Positions 31,333-40,338 of a stretch of 64,000 bases of DNA are shown here, one piece after another. How positions within the stretch are numbered: the first letter of the stretch is position 1; each line of letters begins with the position of its first letter. Under the pieces are notes generated by a model, which worked only from the letters and a program-made list of their open reading frames with translations, was not told where the DNA came from and did no database searches. A program made the translations under genes and the position numbers. Source of the stretch: Corynebacterium sanguinis (GTDB lineage: Bacteria > Actinomycetota > Actinomycetes > Mycobacteriales > Mycobacteriaceae); the NCBI RefSeq assembly GCF_007641235.1, contig NZ_CP038157.1, positions 1,240,001 to 1,304,000 on the forward strand, read 5' to 3'.

Positions 31333-31709
31333 TGAAAAACAAGAGCATTGCTGCAGCAGCTACCATCCTCGCCTCCGGCGCGCTTCTCGCCGCCTGCGGC
31401 TCTTCCAGCGACTACGACGGGGCATGGTCGGGCACGGCCACCCCGGCGGATGCCACCAAGGGCGAGACCCAGGCGCAGATCACCGTCAACGGTGGTGACT
31501 GCGAGTGGACCGTGACCGAGGCAACCGGCGAGACCAACGACGCCGAGTGCGAGCGCGACGGCGACGAGTTCCAGTTCGTCGACCCGAAGACGGGCCGCGA
31601 CCTGAACTACAACGCCCAGCTCAACGGCGACACCCTGACGCTGAACCCGGACAATGGCCAGGCAGAGGGCTTCGGCACGATTGTGCTCACCCGTGCAGCG
31701 ACCAGGTAG
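31329..31709 (+). CDS. Small secreted lipoprotein of unknown function
   Basis: 126 residues with a classic lipoprotein signal: basic MMKNK, hydrophobic core, and lipobox LAAC with the lipidated cysteine at residue 23. The mature part has a compact strand-rich pattern (YDGAWSGTATP, GDCEWTVTEATG, GFGTIVLTRA) and two further cysteines about 17 residues apart that could form a disulfide. No family recognised. Its ATG overlaps the rdgB stop, so it is part of the rph-rdgB transcript. Confidence 0.8.
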   Translation: MMKNKSIAAAATILASGALLAACGSSSDYDGAWSGTATPADATKGETQAQITVNGGDCEWTVTEATGETNDAECERDGDEFQFVDPKTGRDLNYNAQLNGDTLTLNPDNGQAEGFGTIVLTRAATR

Positions 31710-31724
31710 AAACCAAGTAAAGAA

Positions 31725-32090
31725 CTAGCCCGTGAGCTGGAAGGTGCGCTGCACCTCACGGCGGCGCTTCGCCTCCACGAAGAACGACATCAACGGCACA
31801 ACGCCAGACAACGCGGTGGTCAGCCATTCAGCGGCGGACCACCGCGCTTTTGTGCCTAGGTTGAGCGAGGCCATGAGGAACGCGATGAAGGCCAGCCCGT
31901 GCACGCGCGCGACCCAGTCCAGCGCGCTGACGTCTAAGTTGAGCAGGTACTGCATCACCATGCGCACCACCAGCAGGAGCAGGAGCACACCGGTAATCCA
32001 CGCGGTGGCGGAGAACAGCTGCAGCGCGGTTTTCACGCGGCGCTGGCGCTCGGGGTGAACCTTGGGAGTGGCATCGGGGGTGTGCGTCAT
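31725..32090 (-). CDS. DUF3817 integral membrane protein
   Basis: 121 residues with three or four predicted membrane helices (about 30-50, 65-80, 90-105). The WVARVHGLAFIAFL segment is the DUF3817 signature. Function is unknown. It lies 3 bp downstream of the next membrane gene on the same strand, so the two are probably co-transcribed. Confidence 0.8.
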   Translation of the reverse strand: MTHTPDATPKVHPERQRRVKTALQLFSATAWITGVLLLLLVVRMVMQYLLNLDVSALDWVARVHGLAFIAFLMASLNLGTKARWSAAEWLTTALSGVVPLMSFFVEAKRRREVQRTFQLTG

Positions 32091-32093
32091 GTC

Positions 32094-32513
32094 CTAGCTT
32101 TCTTCGTTGGTGTACTGCCCGCGGCGGGGCTGGTTTAAGGCGTTGAACTCTTCGACGTCGAGTTCCGGGCGGGGCGGCAGGAAGGTGTGGTCAATCTCCG
32201 TTTGTTCGTCGTCGCCGTAGCGGGCCAGGTCCGCCTGGTACAGCTCGTCGAGGCTGCGGCCTTCGTTCACGGCGTCAATCTTCTCGTTTTCCATGCGCAG
32301 GCCCACGCGGTAGGCGTAGACAAAAAACGCGCCGAAGAACGGCCACTGCAGGGCGTAGCCCAGGTTCTGGAAGGTTCCGGTGCCGGATTGGTAGCGCGTC
32401 CACTGCCAGTAGGCGAGCAGCAGTGACGTGATCACCGCGACGATGAGCAGCACGATGTGCCACGCGCGGACCCGAATACGGGAGCGCTGGCGGGGCTCGG
32501 CTGGTTCACTCAC
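32094..32513 (-). CDS. Conserved two-helix membrane protein
   Basis: 139 residues: a basic N-terminus, two membrane helices (about residues 18-35 and 50-68), then a long acidic cytoplasmic tail with LDELYQADLARYG and FNALNQPRRGQY. This pattern is typical of a conserved corynebacterial protein without known function. GTG 32513 is chosen because TAGACT (complement of 32522-32527) lies 8 nt upstream. Divergent from the ATP-grasp gene; the two promoters are only about 40 bp apart. Confidence 0.72.
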   Translation of the reverse strand: MSEPAEPRQRSRIRVRAWHIVLLIVAVITSLLLAYWQWTRYQSGTGTFQNLGYALQWPFFGAFFVYAYRVGLRMENEKIDAVNEGRSLDELYQADLARYGDDEQTEIDHTFLPPRPELDVEEFNALNQPRRGQYTNEES

Positions 32514-32565
32514 ACCACGCGAGTCTACCAACATCATCCGAAAGTTCGACAATCGACTGTTGCCG

Positions 32566-32571
32566 TACTAT
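32566..32571 (+). promoter_or_regulatory. -10 box for leaderless GCS2/ATP-grasp gene
   Basis: TACTAT with a 6-nt spacer before ATG 32578. The opposing box for the gene ending at 32094 is at 32522-32527, so the two promoters share a short divergent region. Confidence 0.55.
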
Positions 32572-32577
32572 GTGTTC

Positions 32578-35157
32578 ATGGAAACGCGAAAAATGAGGGT
32601 TCTCGAGGAACTCCAGCTCGTAGACAAGGAAACGCGACGGCTCGCGCCGAAAGCGGACGTCCTGTTAAGTCAGCTGGAGGGGGAGGCCTTCACACCGTCG
32701 CTTCAAAATTCGATGATCCAGGTCGCGAGTGGGTCGCACGGCGACGTGACGTCGTTACGCGATGAACTCCTCCAAGGGCGCGCGAAGGTGAGCTCGGTCG
32801 CGGAGCCGCTGGGGCTGGGGATCGCCGCGGCCGGCACGATGCCCCTGGCGCACCGCGCGAGCCTGGCGATTACCCCGCGCAGCCGCTACATGGAGATGAG
32901 CGCCGACTACGCGCTCTTGGCCCACGAGCAGCTTATTTGTAGCGCGCAGATCCACGTCGAGGTGCGTGACCGCGACCAGGCTGTGGCGGTGTCGCCGGGC
33001 GTGAGCCGGCACCTTCCTTTGCTGCTGGCGCTGTCGGCGTCGTCGCCGTTTAGCGTCGAGGGCAGCGACACCGGCTACGCCAGCTCGCGCGATCTCACCG
33101 GGCAGCGCTGGCCGACGAGCGGGCCGTTTGCCCCGGTGAGCAACGCGAAAGAGTACGACGAGCTGGTGGACACCCTCATCAAGGCGGGCGTGATCGCGGA
33201 TGAGGCGATGATGTACTACAGCCTGGCGCCGTCGATAAGCAAGCCCCTGCTCGAGCTGCGCGTGTGCGATTCCTGCCCCTCGGTGGACGCGATTTCCACC
33301 ATCGCGGCGCTGTTTCGCGCGATGGTTGTTCGCGAGGCAGCGCTTGTCGACGCCTCCACGCCGACGCCGCCGCTGAATCCGACCCTGCACCGCTCGATGA
33401 TGTGGCGTGCCTCGCGCTCCGGGCTCGAAGGCAGCCTGATCTGCCCCGAGACGTACACGCCGCGACCTGCGGCCGAGGTGCTGCGCTCCACGGTCGAGCT
33501 GCTTACCGACGAGCTGCGCGCCAGCGGCGACCTCGAGATGGTCACGCGCTTCGTCGAGGGCATCATCCGCACCGGCACCAGCGCGTACCGCCAGCGCCGC
33601 GCCTACCGTAGCCGCGGGCGTCTTGACGACGTGGTGGATCAGCTCATGTCCGAAACCGTCGGCTGGCTCACCGAGTACAAGGGCACGGAGGGCTCGCTGT
33701 TTGGGGCGTACCGCCCGACGACGTGGGTCCAAAGCGGCTACATCGACGAGGCCGTCGAGCCCAGTGGCGCCGACCGAGACGTTTACGCAGGCGTGCTCAC
33801 CACCGCCCGCGAGCTCGGCGCGGTGGAGCTGCGCAAGCAGCAAACCATGGCGGATCGCGACCTAAGCGCCGCGGGTGTGACGTTCCGGGCAACGGGTATG
33901 GACACCCAACAGGCGTTTCCGATGGACATGGTCCCGCGCATCATCACTGCGCGCGAGTGGGACCACCTCACCGCCGGCGTGGAGCAGCGCGCCAAGGCGC
34001 TCAACTTATTCCTCAACGACATCTACTGCGACCAGGACATCGTCCGTGACGGGATCGTCGGGCTCGACATTTTGGAAAAGTCCCCCGGCTACCGCTCAAC
34101 GGGGCGCGCCGCGTGGCGCGACACCGTGCGCAACCACGTGTCGGGTTCGGACCTGATCTTCTCGGAGGCCGGCTGGCAGATCCTGGAAGACAACGTGCGC
34201 CAGCCCTCCGGCATCGCTTTCGGGGTGGAGGCGAGGAAGATGATGGAGCGCAACTACCCGGAGCTGTTCGCCACCGCGCCGCAGCCGCTGAACGATCCCA
34301 CCGAGGGCTACGCGATGATGGGCGAGACGCTTGCCGCGGCGCTGCCGCCGCACCCCCAGGACGACCCTCGCATCGTCGTGGTTACCCGCGGCAAGGATGA
34401 CCCGAGCTACTTCGAGCAGGTCAAGATCGCGGAGGTTTCCGGCATTGACCTTGTCTTGCCGCAGAACCTGCTGATCGAGGACAATGTGGCGTGGGAGGTC
34501 GGCCCCCGCGGGCGCCGCCGCATCGACGTAATGTACCTGCGCATGGACGAGGATATGTTCTTATCCTCGCGCGGGGCCGACGGCGCAGAGCTGCGCTACA
34601 AGATCCTGCGCGCGATCACCGCGGGCAACGTCACCGTGGCTAACGCGCTGGGTAACGGCGTCGGCGACGACAAAGCCGTCTACGCCTATGTTCCGCAGAT
34701 GATCGAGTACTACCTCGGCGAGAAGCCGATCCTGGCGTCGGTGCCGACCTACCTGTGTGCGATCCGCGAGCACCGCGACCGCGTGCTGGAGCGCCTTGAC
34801 CAGCTCGTGGTCAAGCCGATCGACGGCTACGGTGGCGCCGGCATCACGATCGGCCCGGAGGCGGGCGACGAGGAGCTCCAGGAGCGTCGTCAAGAGCTCC
34901 TGGTCAAGCCCGAACAGTTCGTGGCCCAGGAGGTCGTGGGCCTGTCCACCCTGCCCACCTTCGACGGGGCGGCGATGCAGCCGCGGCACGTGGACCTGCG
35001 TGTGTTTACTCACCTGCGCGCCAGCGGTTCAGGTGTTACCGTGCATACGGCGCCGGCGGGGCTCACGCGTGTCGCCCCGGCGGGCTCGCTGGTGGTCAAC
35101 TCCTCGCGCGGCGGCGGCGGCAAGGACACCTGGATTGTGACGGAAGGGCAAACATAG
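32578..35157 (+). CDS. Fusion of a GCS2-type carboxylate-amine ligase and a circularly permuted ATP-grasp ligase
   Basis: 859 residues in two parts. About 70-350 resembles the YbdK/glutamate-cysteine ligase 2 family: GTMPLAHR, LALSASSPFSVEGSDTGYAS, and LELRVCDSCPSVDAI. About 400-859 is a type 2 circularly permuted ATP-grasp domain: FLNDIYCDQDIVRDGI, EDNVRQPSGIAFGVE, VKPIDGYGGAGITIGP and PRHVDLRVFT. Both domain families form amide bonds with ATP, so a peptide-type ligase is likely, but substrates are unknown. In the first domain the usual HVHV metal-site motif reads IHVE, so that half may be altered or inactive. ATG 32578 is leaderless. The stop overlaps the S9 peptidase start by one base. Confidence 0.85.
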   Translation: METRKMRVLEELQLVDKETRRLAPKADVLLSQLEGEAFTPSLQNSMIQVASGSHGDVTSLRDELLQGRAKVSSVAEPLGLGIAAAGTMPLAHRASLAITPRSRYMEMSADYALLAHEQLICSAQIHVEVRDRDQAVAVSPGVSRHLPLLLALSASSPFSVEGSDTGYASSRDLTGQRWPTSGPFAPVSNAKEYDELVDTLIKAGVIADEAMMYYSLAPSISKPLLELRVCDSCPSVDAISTIAALFRAMVVREAALVDASTPTPPLNPTLHRSMMWRASRSGLEGSLICPETYTPRPAAEVLRSTVELLTDELRASGDLEMVTRFVEGIIRTGTSAYRQRRAYRSRGRLDDVVDQLMSETVGWLTEYKGTEGSLFGAYRPTTWVQSGYIDEAVEPSGADRDVYAGVLTTARELGAVELRKQQTMADRDLSAAGVTFRATGMDTQQAFPMDMVPRIITAREWDHLTAGVEQRAKALNLFLNDIYCDQDIVRDGIVGLDILEKSPGYRSTGRAAWRDTVRNHVSGSDLIFSEAGWQILEDNVRQPSGIAFGVEARKMMERNYPELFATAPQPLNDPTEGYAMMGETLAAALPPHPQDDPRIVVVTRGKDDPSYFEQVKIAEVSGIDLVLPQNLLIEDNVAWEVGPRGRRRIDVMYLRMDEDMFLSSRGADGAELRYKILRAITAGNVTVANALGNGVGDDKAVYAYVPQMIEYYLGEKPILASVPTYLCAIREHRDRVLERLDQLVVKPIDGYGGAGITIGPEAGDEELQERRQELLVKPEQFVAQEVVGLSTLPTFDGAAMQPRHVDLRVFTHLRASGSGVTVHTAPAGLTRVAPAGSLVVNSSRGGGGKDTWIVTEGQT

Positions 35158-36950
35158 TGCGCGAAGACGTTCGCTTTACCTACGGGCCATCGCTTAGCCC
35201 GGACGGCTCGGAAATCGCGTTCATCGCGCGTGACGACGCCTACCCCTACGCGGTCCAGGCCACCATCCTGCCCGATGGCAGCGTGGGCAAAGAGCGCCCC
35301 GTCAACATCCCAGTCGACGGCCCCGTCACACGCGTCCTGCACTCGCCCGATGGCAAGTGGCTGGCCTGCGAGGCCGCGCCGAAAGGATCGGAGTACTCCG
35401 AGATCTGGCTGGTCACGACCGACCCTTCCGACTCCTCCGCCAAGGGTGTGAACACCCCGAGCGACCTGCGGGTTCGCATCGTTGAATGGGACAACGAGTA
35501 CCTCGCGGTGGCCGCGTTGCAGGACGACGGCATCACTGAAGCGCGACTGGTGGACCCCTTTAGCGGCACGACCAAGTTGCTCGATCGCCGCGCCGACGCG
35601 ATGCTTGTGGATTGTGAGGGGGGCTACTCGCTGATGTGCGTCGGCCCCCGCGGTAACCGGGAGCTGCTGCTGATCCACCCCGACGGGACGTGGCAGCCCA
35701 TTCTACCGCCGGACCCGGGCTCCACCGTCGACGAGGGCGTGGTGCTCCCACTGGGCGAGGGCGACGAAGGGCCGCCGTCGCTGGTGATCCACGGCGACTG
35801 GGGTGCCAACCGGCGCCGGGTCATGCGCATTGATTTCCGCGACCGCCAGCCGGAGATGACGGTGATCGCCGAGTACGGCGACGCCGACGTGGAACAACTC
35901 GTGTTCAGCCGCAACAAGCGCGTCGCGGCCGTGTTGTGGTGCCGCAACGGCGTTTCCCAGCTTGAGGTCATGGCGTTGTCGCGCAGCCTTCGTGTGTCGG
36001 CGCGGCGCTCAATCCAGCTTCCGGGCATGGTGGCCTCGTCGCCGTCGCTGACCGAGGACGGCTCACTGTTGGCGCTGACGGTGCAGGGCCCCGACGTCAG
36101 TCCCCAGGTGAAGGTTTTTTCCCCGAAGGATGCGCTCGGCGAGTCTATGCGCGGGGCGCAGATCAGCGAGAACACGCCCGACCACGTCAGCTACACCGCG
36201 CGCGATGGCCTCGAGCTTTCCGGTTGGCTGTACCGCAGCGATGACCCGGATGAGAAGAGGCCCATGCTCATCCACCTGCACGGCGGGCCGGAGGGCCAGT
36301 CGCGCCCGGAGTACCATGACGTGCTCACGGCGGTTATCCGCGCCGGGATCAGCGTGTTTACCCCGAACGTGCGCGGCTCCTCCGGCTACGGGCGCAGCTA
36401 CGTCAACGCGGACAACCGCTACGGCCGCTTCCGTGGTATTAGCGACCTGGCCGACACGGTGCGCTTCCTCGTCGCCGCGGGTTTGGCGGACCCCGAGCGC
36501 GTGGCGGTCGCGGGTCGTTCCTACGGCGGGTTCCTCACGCTGCAGGGCATGACGGCGTTTCCGGAGTTGTTTCGCTGCGGGATCGCCGCCTGCGGCATGA
36601 GCGACATCCAAACCTTTTACCGCGATACCGAGCCGTGGATCGCTAGCGCCGCGTACCCGAAGTACGGCTACCCGTTCCACGACGCGCAGCTTCTCAAGTG
36701 CTTCTCGCCGCTTAACGACGCCGACAACGTCGCCGCCCCAGTGATGTTCATCCACGGCGCCCACGACAACAACGTCCCGCCGAGCGAGTCGCACCAAATG
36801 AAGGAGGCTCTCGACGCCCGGGGGATCCCGACGCGCCTGCTGATGTTTGACGACGAGGGCCACGAGTTCCTCAAACGCCAGAACCGAGCCCGGATCGCGG
36901 AGGAGATGCTCGACTTCCTTGGCACCCACGGCATGATTCCGTCGAGCTAG
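35157..36950 (+). CDS. S9-family (prolyl oligopeptidase/acylaminoacyl-type) peptidase
   Basis: 597 residues: an N-terminal beta-propeller-like region (about 1-330) and a C-terminal alpha/beta hydrolase domain. Nucleophile motif VAGRSYGGFLTLQ near residue 460, charge-relay aspartate in HGAHDNNVPPSES near 545, histidine in DEGHEFLK near 570; HLHGGPEGQ forms the oxyanion region. There is no signal peptide, so it acts in the cytoplasm on small peptides. TAGTG overlap with the ligase gene implies coupling: one makes and the other cleaves an amide bond, perhaps on the same small molecule. Confidence 0.9.
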   Translation: MREDVRFTYGPSLSPDGSEIAFIARDDAYPYAVQATILPDGSVGKERPVNIPVDGPVTRVLHSPDGKWLACEAAPKGSEYSEIWLVTTDPSDSSAKGVNTPSDLRVRIVEWDNEYLAVAALQDDGITEARLVDPFSGTTKLLDRRADAMLVDCEGGYSLMCVGPRGNRELLLIHPDGTWQPILPPDPGSTVDEGVVLPLGEGDEGPPSLVIHGDWGANRRRVMRIDFRDRQPEMTVIAEYGDADVEQLVFSRNKRVAAVLWCRNGVSQLEVMALSRSLRVSARRSIQLPGMVASSPSLTEDGSLLALTVQGPDVSPQVKVFSPKDALGESMRGAQISENTPDHVSYTARDGLELSGWLYRSDDPDEKRPMLIHLHGGPEGQSRPEYHDVLTAVIRAGISVFTPNVRGSSGYGRSYVNADNRYGRFRGISDLADTVRFLVAAGLADPERVAVAGRSYGGFLTLQGMTAFPELFRCGIAACGMSDIQTFYRDTEPWIASAAYPKYGYPFHDAQLLKCFSPLNDADNVAAPVMFIHGAHDNNVPPSESHQMKEALDARGIPTRLLMFDDEGHEFLKRQNRARIAEEMLDFLGTHGMIPSS

Positions 36951-36978
36951 TCGGGCCATGTAACATGATGGTTTGCAC

Positions 36979-37041
<63 letters not shown>

Positions 37042-37060
<19 letters not shown>

Positions 37061-37893
37061 CTTTCGGCCTCGGGGTGGGCGCTGTGCCAGTGCTGCTTTT
37101 CGCGCTCGGACTTCCTGTGGTTGCGCACGGCGACAATGCCGATGACTAGGCCAATCACGATGGGGATCCAGATCCTGGAGTACTCCATGAGGAAAACCAG
37201 CCACGCGGGTGCCTCGGGCAGGTTGATCTCTGGCCACTCGATGGTGGGGGTGGGCAGGTAGATCTGCGGCAGGGTCGGCACCGGTAGGTAGATCGAGGGC
37301 AGGGTGATCTCGACGTCGGGCAGGAACTGCAGCAGCCATTGGAGGATTCGGCCCACGAGCGGGCCAAGGATGATCACGGCCAGCGCCCAGCCGCCTTTGC
37401 CCAGGCCCTGTGCCAGGGGATACGCGACCCGTTTGACCGCGCTGGACTCCATCTGGGTGCGGCGTTTGTGCCCGCGGCTTCCCTCCGGCGGGTCGAACTC
37501 AACCACAGTCGGGCCCTCGCGGTAATCGACGCTGAGCACGTCGTCGAAGAAGTTCGCCTCAATCGACAGATGGGGTTTCGAGCGATCCGCAACGCCGAAG
37601 CTCGAGCGCATTTTCATGCTTGGCGACGCCAGCGGGATGCGCCCCGAGGAGATCGTGGAGTAGCGCGCCACAACGCGCGAGCCCACCCACACCTGTAGTC
37701 GCGCCGGCGGGTTGGCGCGCAGATCCCCGAGCCGCTCGCGTATCGACGCCGTAGCTGAAGTGGTCCGAAACTCCCGCGCCGCGTCCTCAGGCGTGGCGGG
37801 CCAGTCGGGGTAGAGCTCGGCGAACTCGGCGTCGTAGCCGCGCTCCAGGGTGATCGGGCCGCGTTCCGGGTGGTTCAGTGTCCACACTTCCAT
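37042..37893 (-). CDS. Membrane protein with LPxIYLPxPT repeats
   Basis: 283 residues of unknown function. The first 140 are soluble and strand-rich (RLQVWVGSRVVARYSTIS, NFFDDVLSVDYREGPTVVEF). A membrane helix follows (about 165-190), then a proline-rich stretch with repeats (LPSIYLPVPT, LPQIYLPTPT, WPEINLPEAP), then a second helix (about 235-258) and a basic tail. If both helices span the membrane, the repeat lies outside. The stop codon and last residues are encoded on the complement of the tRNA-Leu T-arm. Starts 3 bp after the upstream membrane gene's stop. Confidence 0.7.
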
Positions 37894-37896
37894 GGC

Positions 37897-38253
37897 TTAG
37901 CGCTCACCCTTGGCGGTCAGCGCGCCGCCGAGGGCTCCCCCGAGGGCGCAGACCAGGAGCACGCCGACGGCGTAGATCCACGTGCCGGGGTTGTACATCA
38001 ACAAGGTGGACACCCAGAACATCGCGGCGGCGGTGAACGGGAAGGACCAGGTGAAGCGGAACCACGTGGCGTCGATAAGCCCAAGCGCGAACGACGCCAC
38101 TGGGAGGTAGACCAGAAGCGTCGTTGTGGTGGCGCGAGCCTGAAGGCTCAGCGCGAGCAGCGCGGGCACGACGATCAGAGCGGCGAACGCCAAGGCGAAG
38201 CTGGAATACTGCCAGCCAGAACGCTCGGGATTGGTCGTCTCAGTGTCTGCCAT
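37897..38253 (-). CDS. Four-helix membrane protein
   Basis: 118 residues, nearly all in four hydrophobic helices, the last ending with a Gly-rich ALGGALGGAL stretch. No family recognised. ATG 38253 is supported by a TAAGGT box 7 nt upstream on the coding strand. Forms an operon with the repeat-containing membrane protein. Confidence 0.68.
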   Translation of the reverse strand: MADTETTNPERSGWQYSSFALAFAALIVVPALLALSLQARATTTTLLVYLPVASFALGLIDATWFRFTWSFPFTAAAMFWVSTLLMYNPGTWIYAVGVLLVCALGGALGGALTAKGER

Positions 38254-38292
38254 AGCGCCCACCTTAGGGGCTATGGCAGGCAGTGGCTAACG

Positions 38293-39456
38293 CTACGCCT
38301 GCTTACCCAAACCGCGGCTGAGGGTGGGCCAGGAATCGGCCACGGCCCAGTGGAAGGAGTTCCAGTTGTGGGTGCCCTGCGGGTAGAAGCGCGCGTCGTG
38401 ATCGATGCCACGCGCGTTCAGGCGCTGGTGCAGCACGTGGGTGCAGATGTTGGAGGCCAGGTCGATGCGCCCGCCGATGGTGACGAAGTTGAAGGCGAGA
38501 TCCTTGTTGCCCGGGTCCACGATGTTGCCCGTGGTCAGCGACTCCATTCCCGCCAGGCCACTCGGCGAGGAGATGAAGAGGTCCAAATCCTTGCCCTGGA
38601 ACTCAGGCGAGAGCTTCCTCAGGTTCAGCATCGGATCGTAGGAGCGCGCGTACTCGCCATTCGGGTCGCCCCACACATCCTCGAAGGTCAGCGGGATGTG
38701 GGCCGAGGCGAACACGGCGTCGGCGGCGATCTTGCCCAGTGGGCTGGTCGTCGAGGCGCAGCCGGAGATCGAGGCCACGCCGTCGTAGACGCCCGGGTTG
38801 TTCTGGGCGAGGGACAGTGCCGAGGTAGCGGACATGGACACGCCCATCACAGCGCGCTTGCCGTTCGCACCGAGGTACTGCTCCACCCCGGCCGGGAGCT
38901 CGCGGGCGAGGAAAGTGTCCCACTGGTCAGGGCCCTGGATCCAGTTGGTGTAGTAGGAAAACGCGCCGGAGGTAATCATGACGACGTTGACGCCGCGGGA
39001 GGTGTAGAACTCCGCCGCGTCCGTGTAGGCGAACCAGCCGGTGCCAGCGTCAAGGCCGTTGAGCAGGTAGATCGTCGGTGCGTTGTCGCGCAGAGCGGGA
39101 TCTTTTGGCCGCGCAATCAGCATGCTCTCCCGGCGTCCCATCACCGGCGAGTAGGCCTCGGCGTACTCGACACCGCGGTTACCAATCGCCCACAGCTCTT
39201 CAGCGGTGAGCTCGCGGGACGGCTCGGTGAAGATCTGCGCTGGCTGCACGGTCGGCTGCTCGCGGGTAACCAGGGGCGCATCCTCGCCCGACGAGCCGCC
39301 CGTCGACGAGCCTGTCGACGACATGGAGGACAGCGGGTTGGGCATTTGCGCAGATGCCACCGCGGGCAGCGTTGCGCCGAGCGCGGCGGTGCACACAGCG
39401 GCCGTGAAGCGGGCCGTGAAGCGGGCTCGGCGGGAAGCGGCTGATGTCGGTGTCAC
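38293..39456 (-). CDS. Secreted mycolyltransferase (Ag85-like)
   Basis: Transfers mycolic acids between trehalose mycolates, arabinogalactan or protein in the outer envelope. From GTG 39456, which has AGGAAAA just upstream, the protein has 387 residues with a signal peptide ending in AVASA and a low-complexity Ser/Gly linker. The nucleophile motif GVSMSATSA places Ser at about residue 207; ISGCASTTS, and HNWNSFHWAV with the catalytic histidine near the end, are characteristic. The cmt paralogue number cannot be assigned. It is divergent from a 46-residue peptide gene that may be one of its substrates. Confidence 0.93.
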   Translation of the reverse strand: MTPTSAASRRARFTARFTAAVCTAALGATLPAVASAQMPNPLSSMSSTGSSTGGSSGEDAPLVTREQPTVQPAQIFTEPSRELTAEELWAIGNRGVEYAEAYSPVMGRRESMLIARPKDPALRDNAPTIYLLNGLDAGTGWFAYTDAAEFYTSRGVNVVMITSGAFSYYTNWIQGPDQWDTFLARELPAGVEQYLGANGKRAVMGVSMSATSALSLAQNNPGVYDGVASISGCASTTSPLGKIAADAVFASAHIPLTFEDVWGDPNGEYARSYDPMLNLRKLSPEFQGKDLDLFISSPSGLAGMESLTTGNIVDPGNKDLAFNFVTIGGRIDLASNICTHVLHQRLNARGIDHDARFYPQGTHNWNSFHWAVADSWPTLSRGLGKQA

Positions 39457-39554
39457 GGTTTTCCTATCGACTAACTTTTGTAACAAATGGTTTATGGGTT
39501 AGATAGCATAGTTGAGACTTGAAACTATTTCACAAAAGAAAGGAGTGGTGTTAC

Positions 39555-39695
39555 ATGTCCTCACGGATCGCTACACCCTTTGACCCCGAGATCTGGGATC
39601 CGATTATCGATGCCGTCACAAGCGTCTTCGGCCCGCTCGCACAGCTCAGCGCACCGATTTCCGCTCTGGCCTCATCGACGTTCGGCCTGCTGTAG
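39555..39695 (+). CDS. 46-residue peptide, candidate mycoloylated envelope or porin-like protein
   Basis: The peptide starts MSSRIATPFDPEIWDPII and ends ASSTFGLL. It has no signal peptide, an amphipathic-to-hydrophobic middle with many Ser/Ala, and no Cys. AAAGGAG about 10 nt before ATG 39555 is a strong ribosome binding site, and a good terminator follows, so expression as a free-standing gene is likely. C. glutamicum PorA, PorH and ProtX are similarly tiny, signal-less and O-mycoloylated on serine. Divergence from a mycolyltransferase gene supports that comparison, but sequence similarity to known porins is weak. Confidence 0.6.
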   Translation: MSSRIATPFDPEIWDPIIDAVTSVFGPLAQLSAPISALASSTFGLL

Positions 39696-39729
39696 CGCGT
39701 CAACCCTGCTGCGTGGGGTGGCACGAAAA

Positions 39730-39774
39730 CAACGCACGCCAGCGCAAGCGGGACGTGCGTTGATTTCGTTTTTG
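39730..39774 (+). terminator. Intrinsic terminator after the 46-residue peptide gene
   Basis: CAACGCACG at 39730-39738 pairs with CGTGCGTTG at 39754-39762, followed by ATTTCGTTTTT. Confidence 0.85.
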
Positions 39775-39791
39775 CGACGCCAGTGTTGTGG

Positions 39792-40265
39792 CTACACCGG
39801 CCAATCGCGCAGAATCCGCTCGACGTGGCCCGAGGCGCGAACGTTGTACTGCAGCTGCTCGATCGTGCCGTCGGCGCCGACGAGGAAGGTCGAGCGGATG
39901 ACGCCCACGACCGTTTTGCCGTAATTCTGCTTCTCCCCGTACGCGCCCCACTCGCTCATCACCGTCTTCTCGGGATCGGAGAGCAGCTCGATGGTCAGGT
40001 CATGGTCGGCACGGAACTTTGCCAAGGCCTCGGGCGCATCCGGGCTGATTCCGATGACGTCGACGCCGGCGTTTTCGAAGTCGCTGAGCTTTTCGGAGAA
40101 GTCACACGCCTCTGCCGTACAGCCCGGCGTGTTCGCGCGAGGGTAGAAGTACACCAAAACCTTGCGGCCGGCGTAATCCGACAGGGCGACAGTCTGGCCA
40201 CGGTCGTTGGTCAGGCTGAAAGCGGGGGCGGGATCTCCAACGTGTAAGCGGGTATTTTCGGTCAT
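39792..40265 (-). CDS. bcp: Thioredoxin-dependent peroxiredoxin (BCP/PrxQ)
   Basis: Reduces hydrogen and organic peroxides. 157 residues. The motif TPGCTAEACDFSE carries the peroxidatic Cys49 and resolving Cys54 five residues apart, the atypical two-cysteine PrxQ pattern. The VYFYPRANTPGC segment is also conserved. ATG 40265 overlaps no other gene; a TAGTGT box about 13 nt upstream could be its -10. Divergent from the DUF3618 gene. Confidence 0.95.
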   Translation of the reverse strand: MTENTRLHVGDPAPAFSLTNDRGQTVALSDYAGRKVLVYFYPRANTPGCTAEACDFSEKLSDFENAGVDVIGISPDAPEALAKFRADHDLTIELLSDPEKTVMSEWGAYGEKQNYGKTVVGVIRSTFLVGADGTIEQLQYNVRASGHVERILRDWPV

Positions 40266-40338
40266 GCCTTACGGTTTTACACTAATGTAGGTTTGGAAAC
40301 CTTTACTAAGAGTTCGCAGACCTGAGGAGTACATCACC

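Noticed and set aside
37870..39444. 524-codon plus-strand open frame opposite the mycolyltransferase
   Set aside because: Covers three well-supported minus-strand genes and has shadow-like composition.
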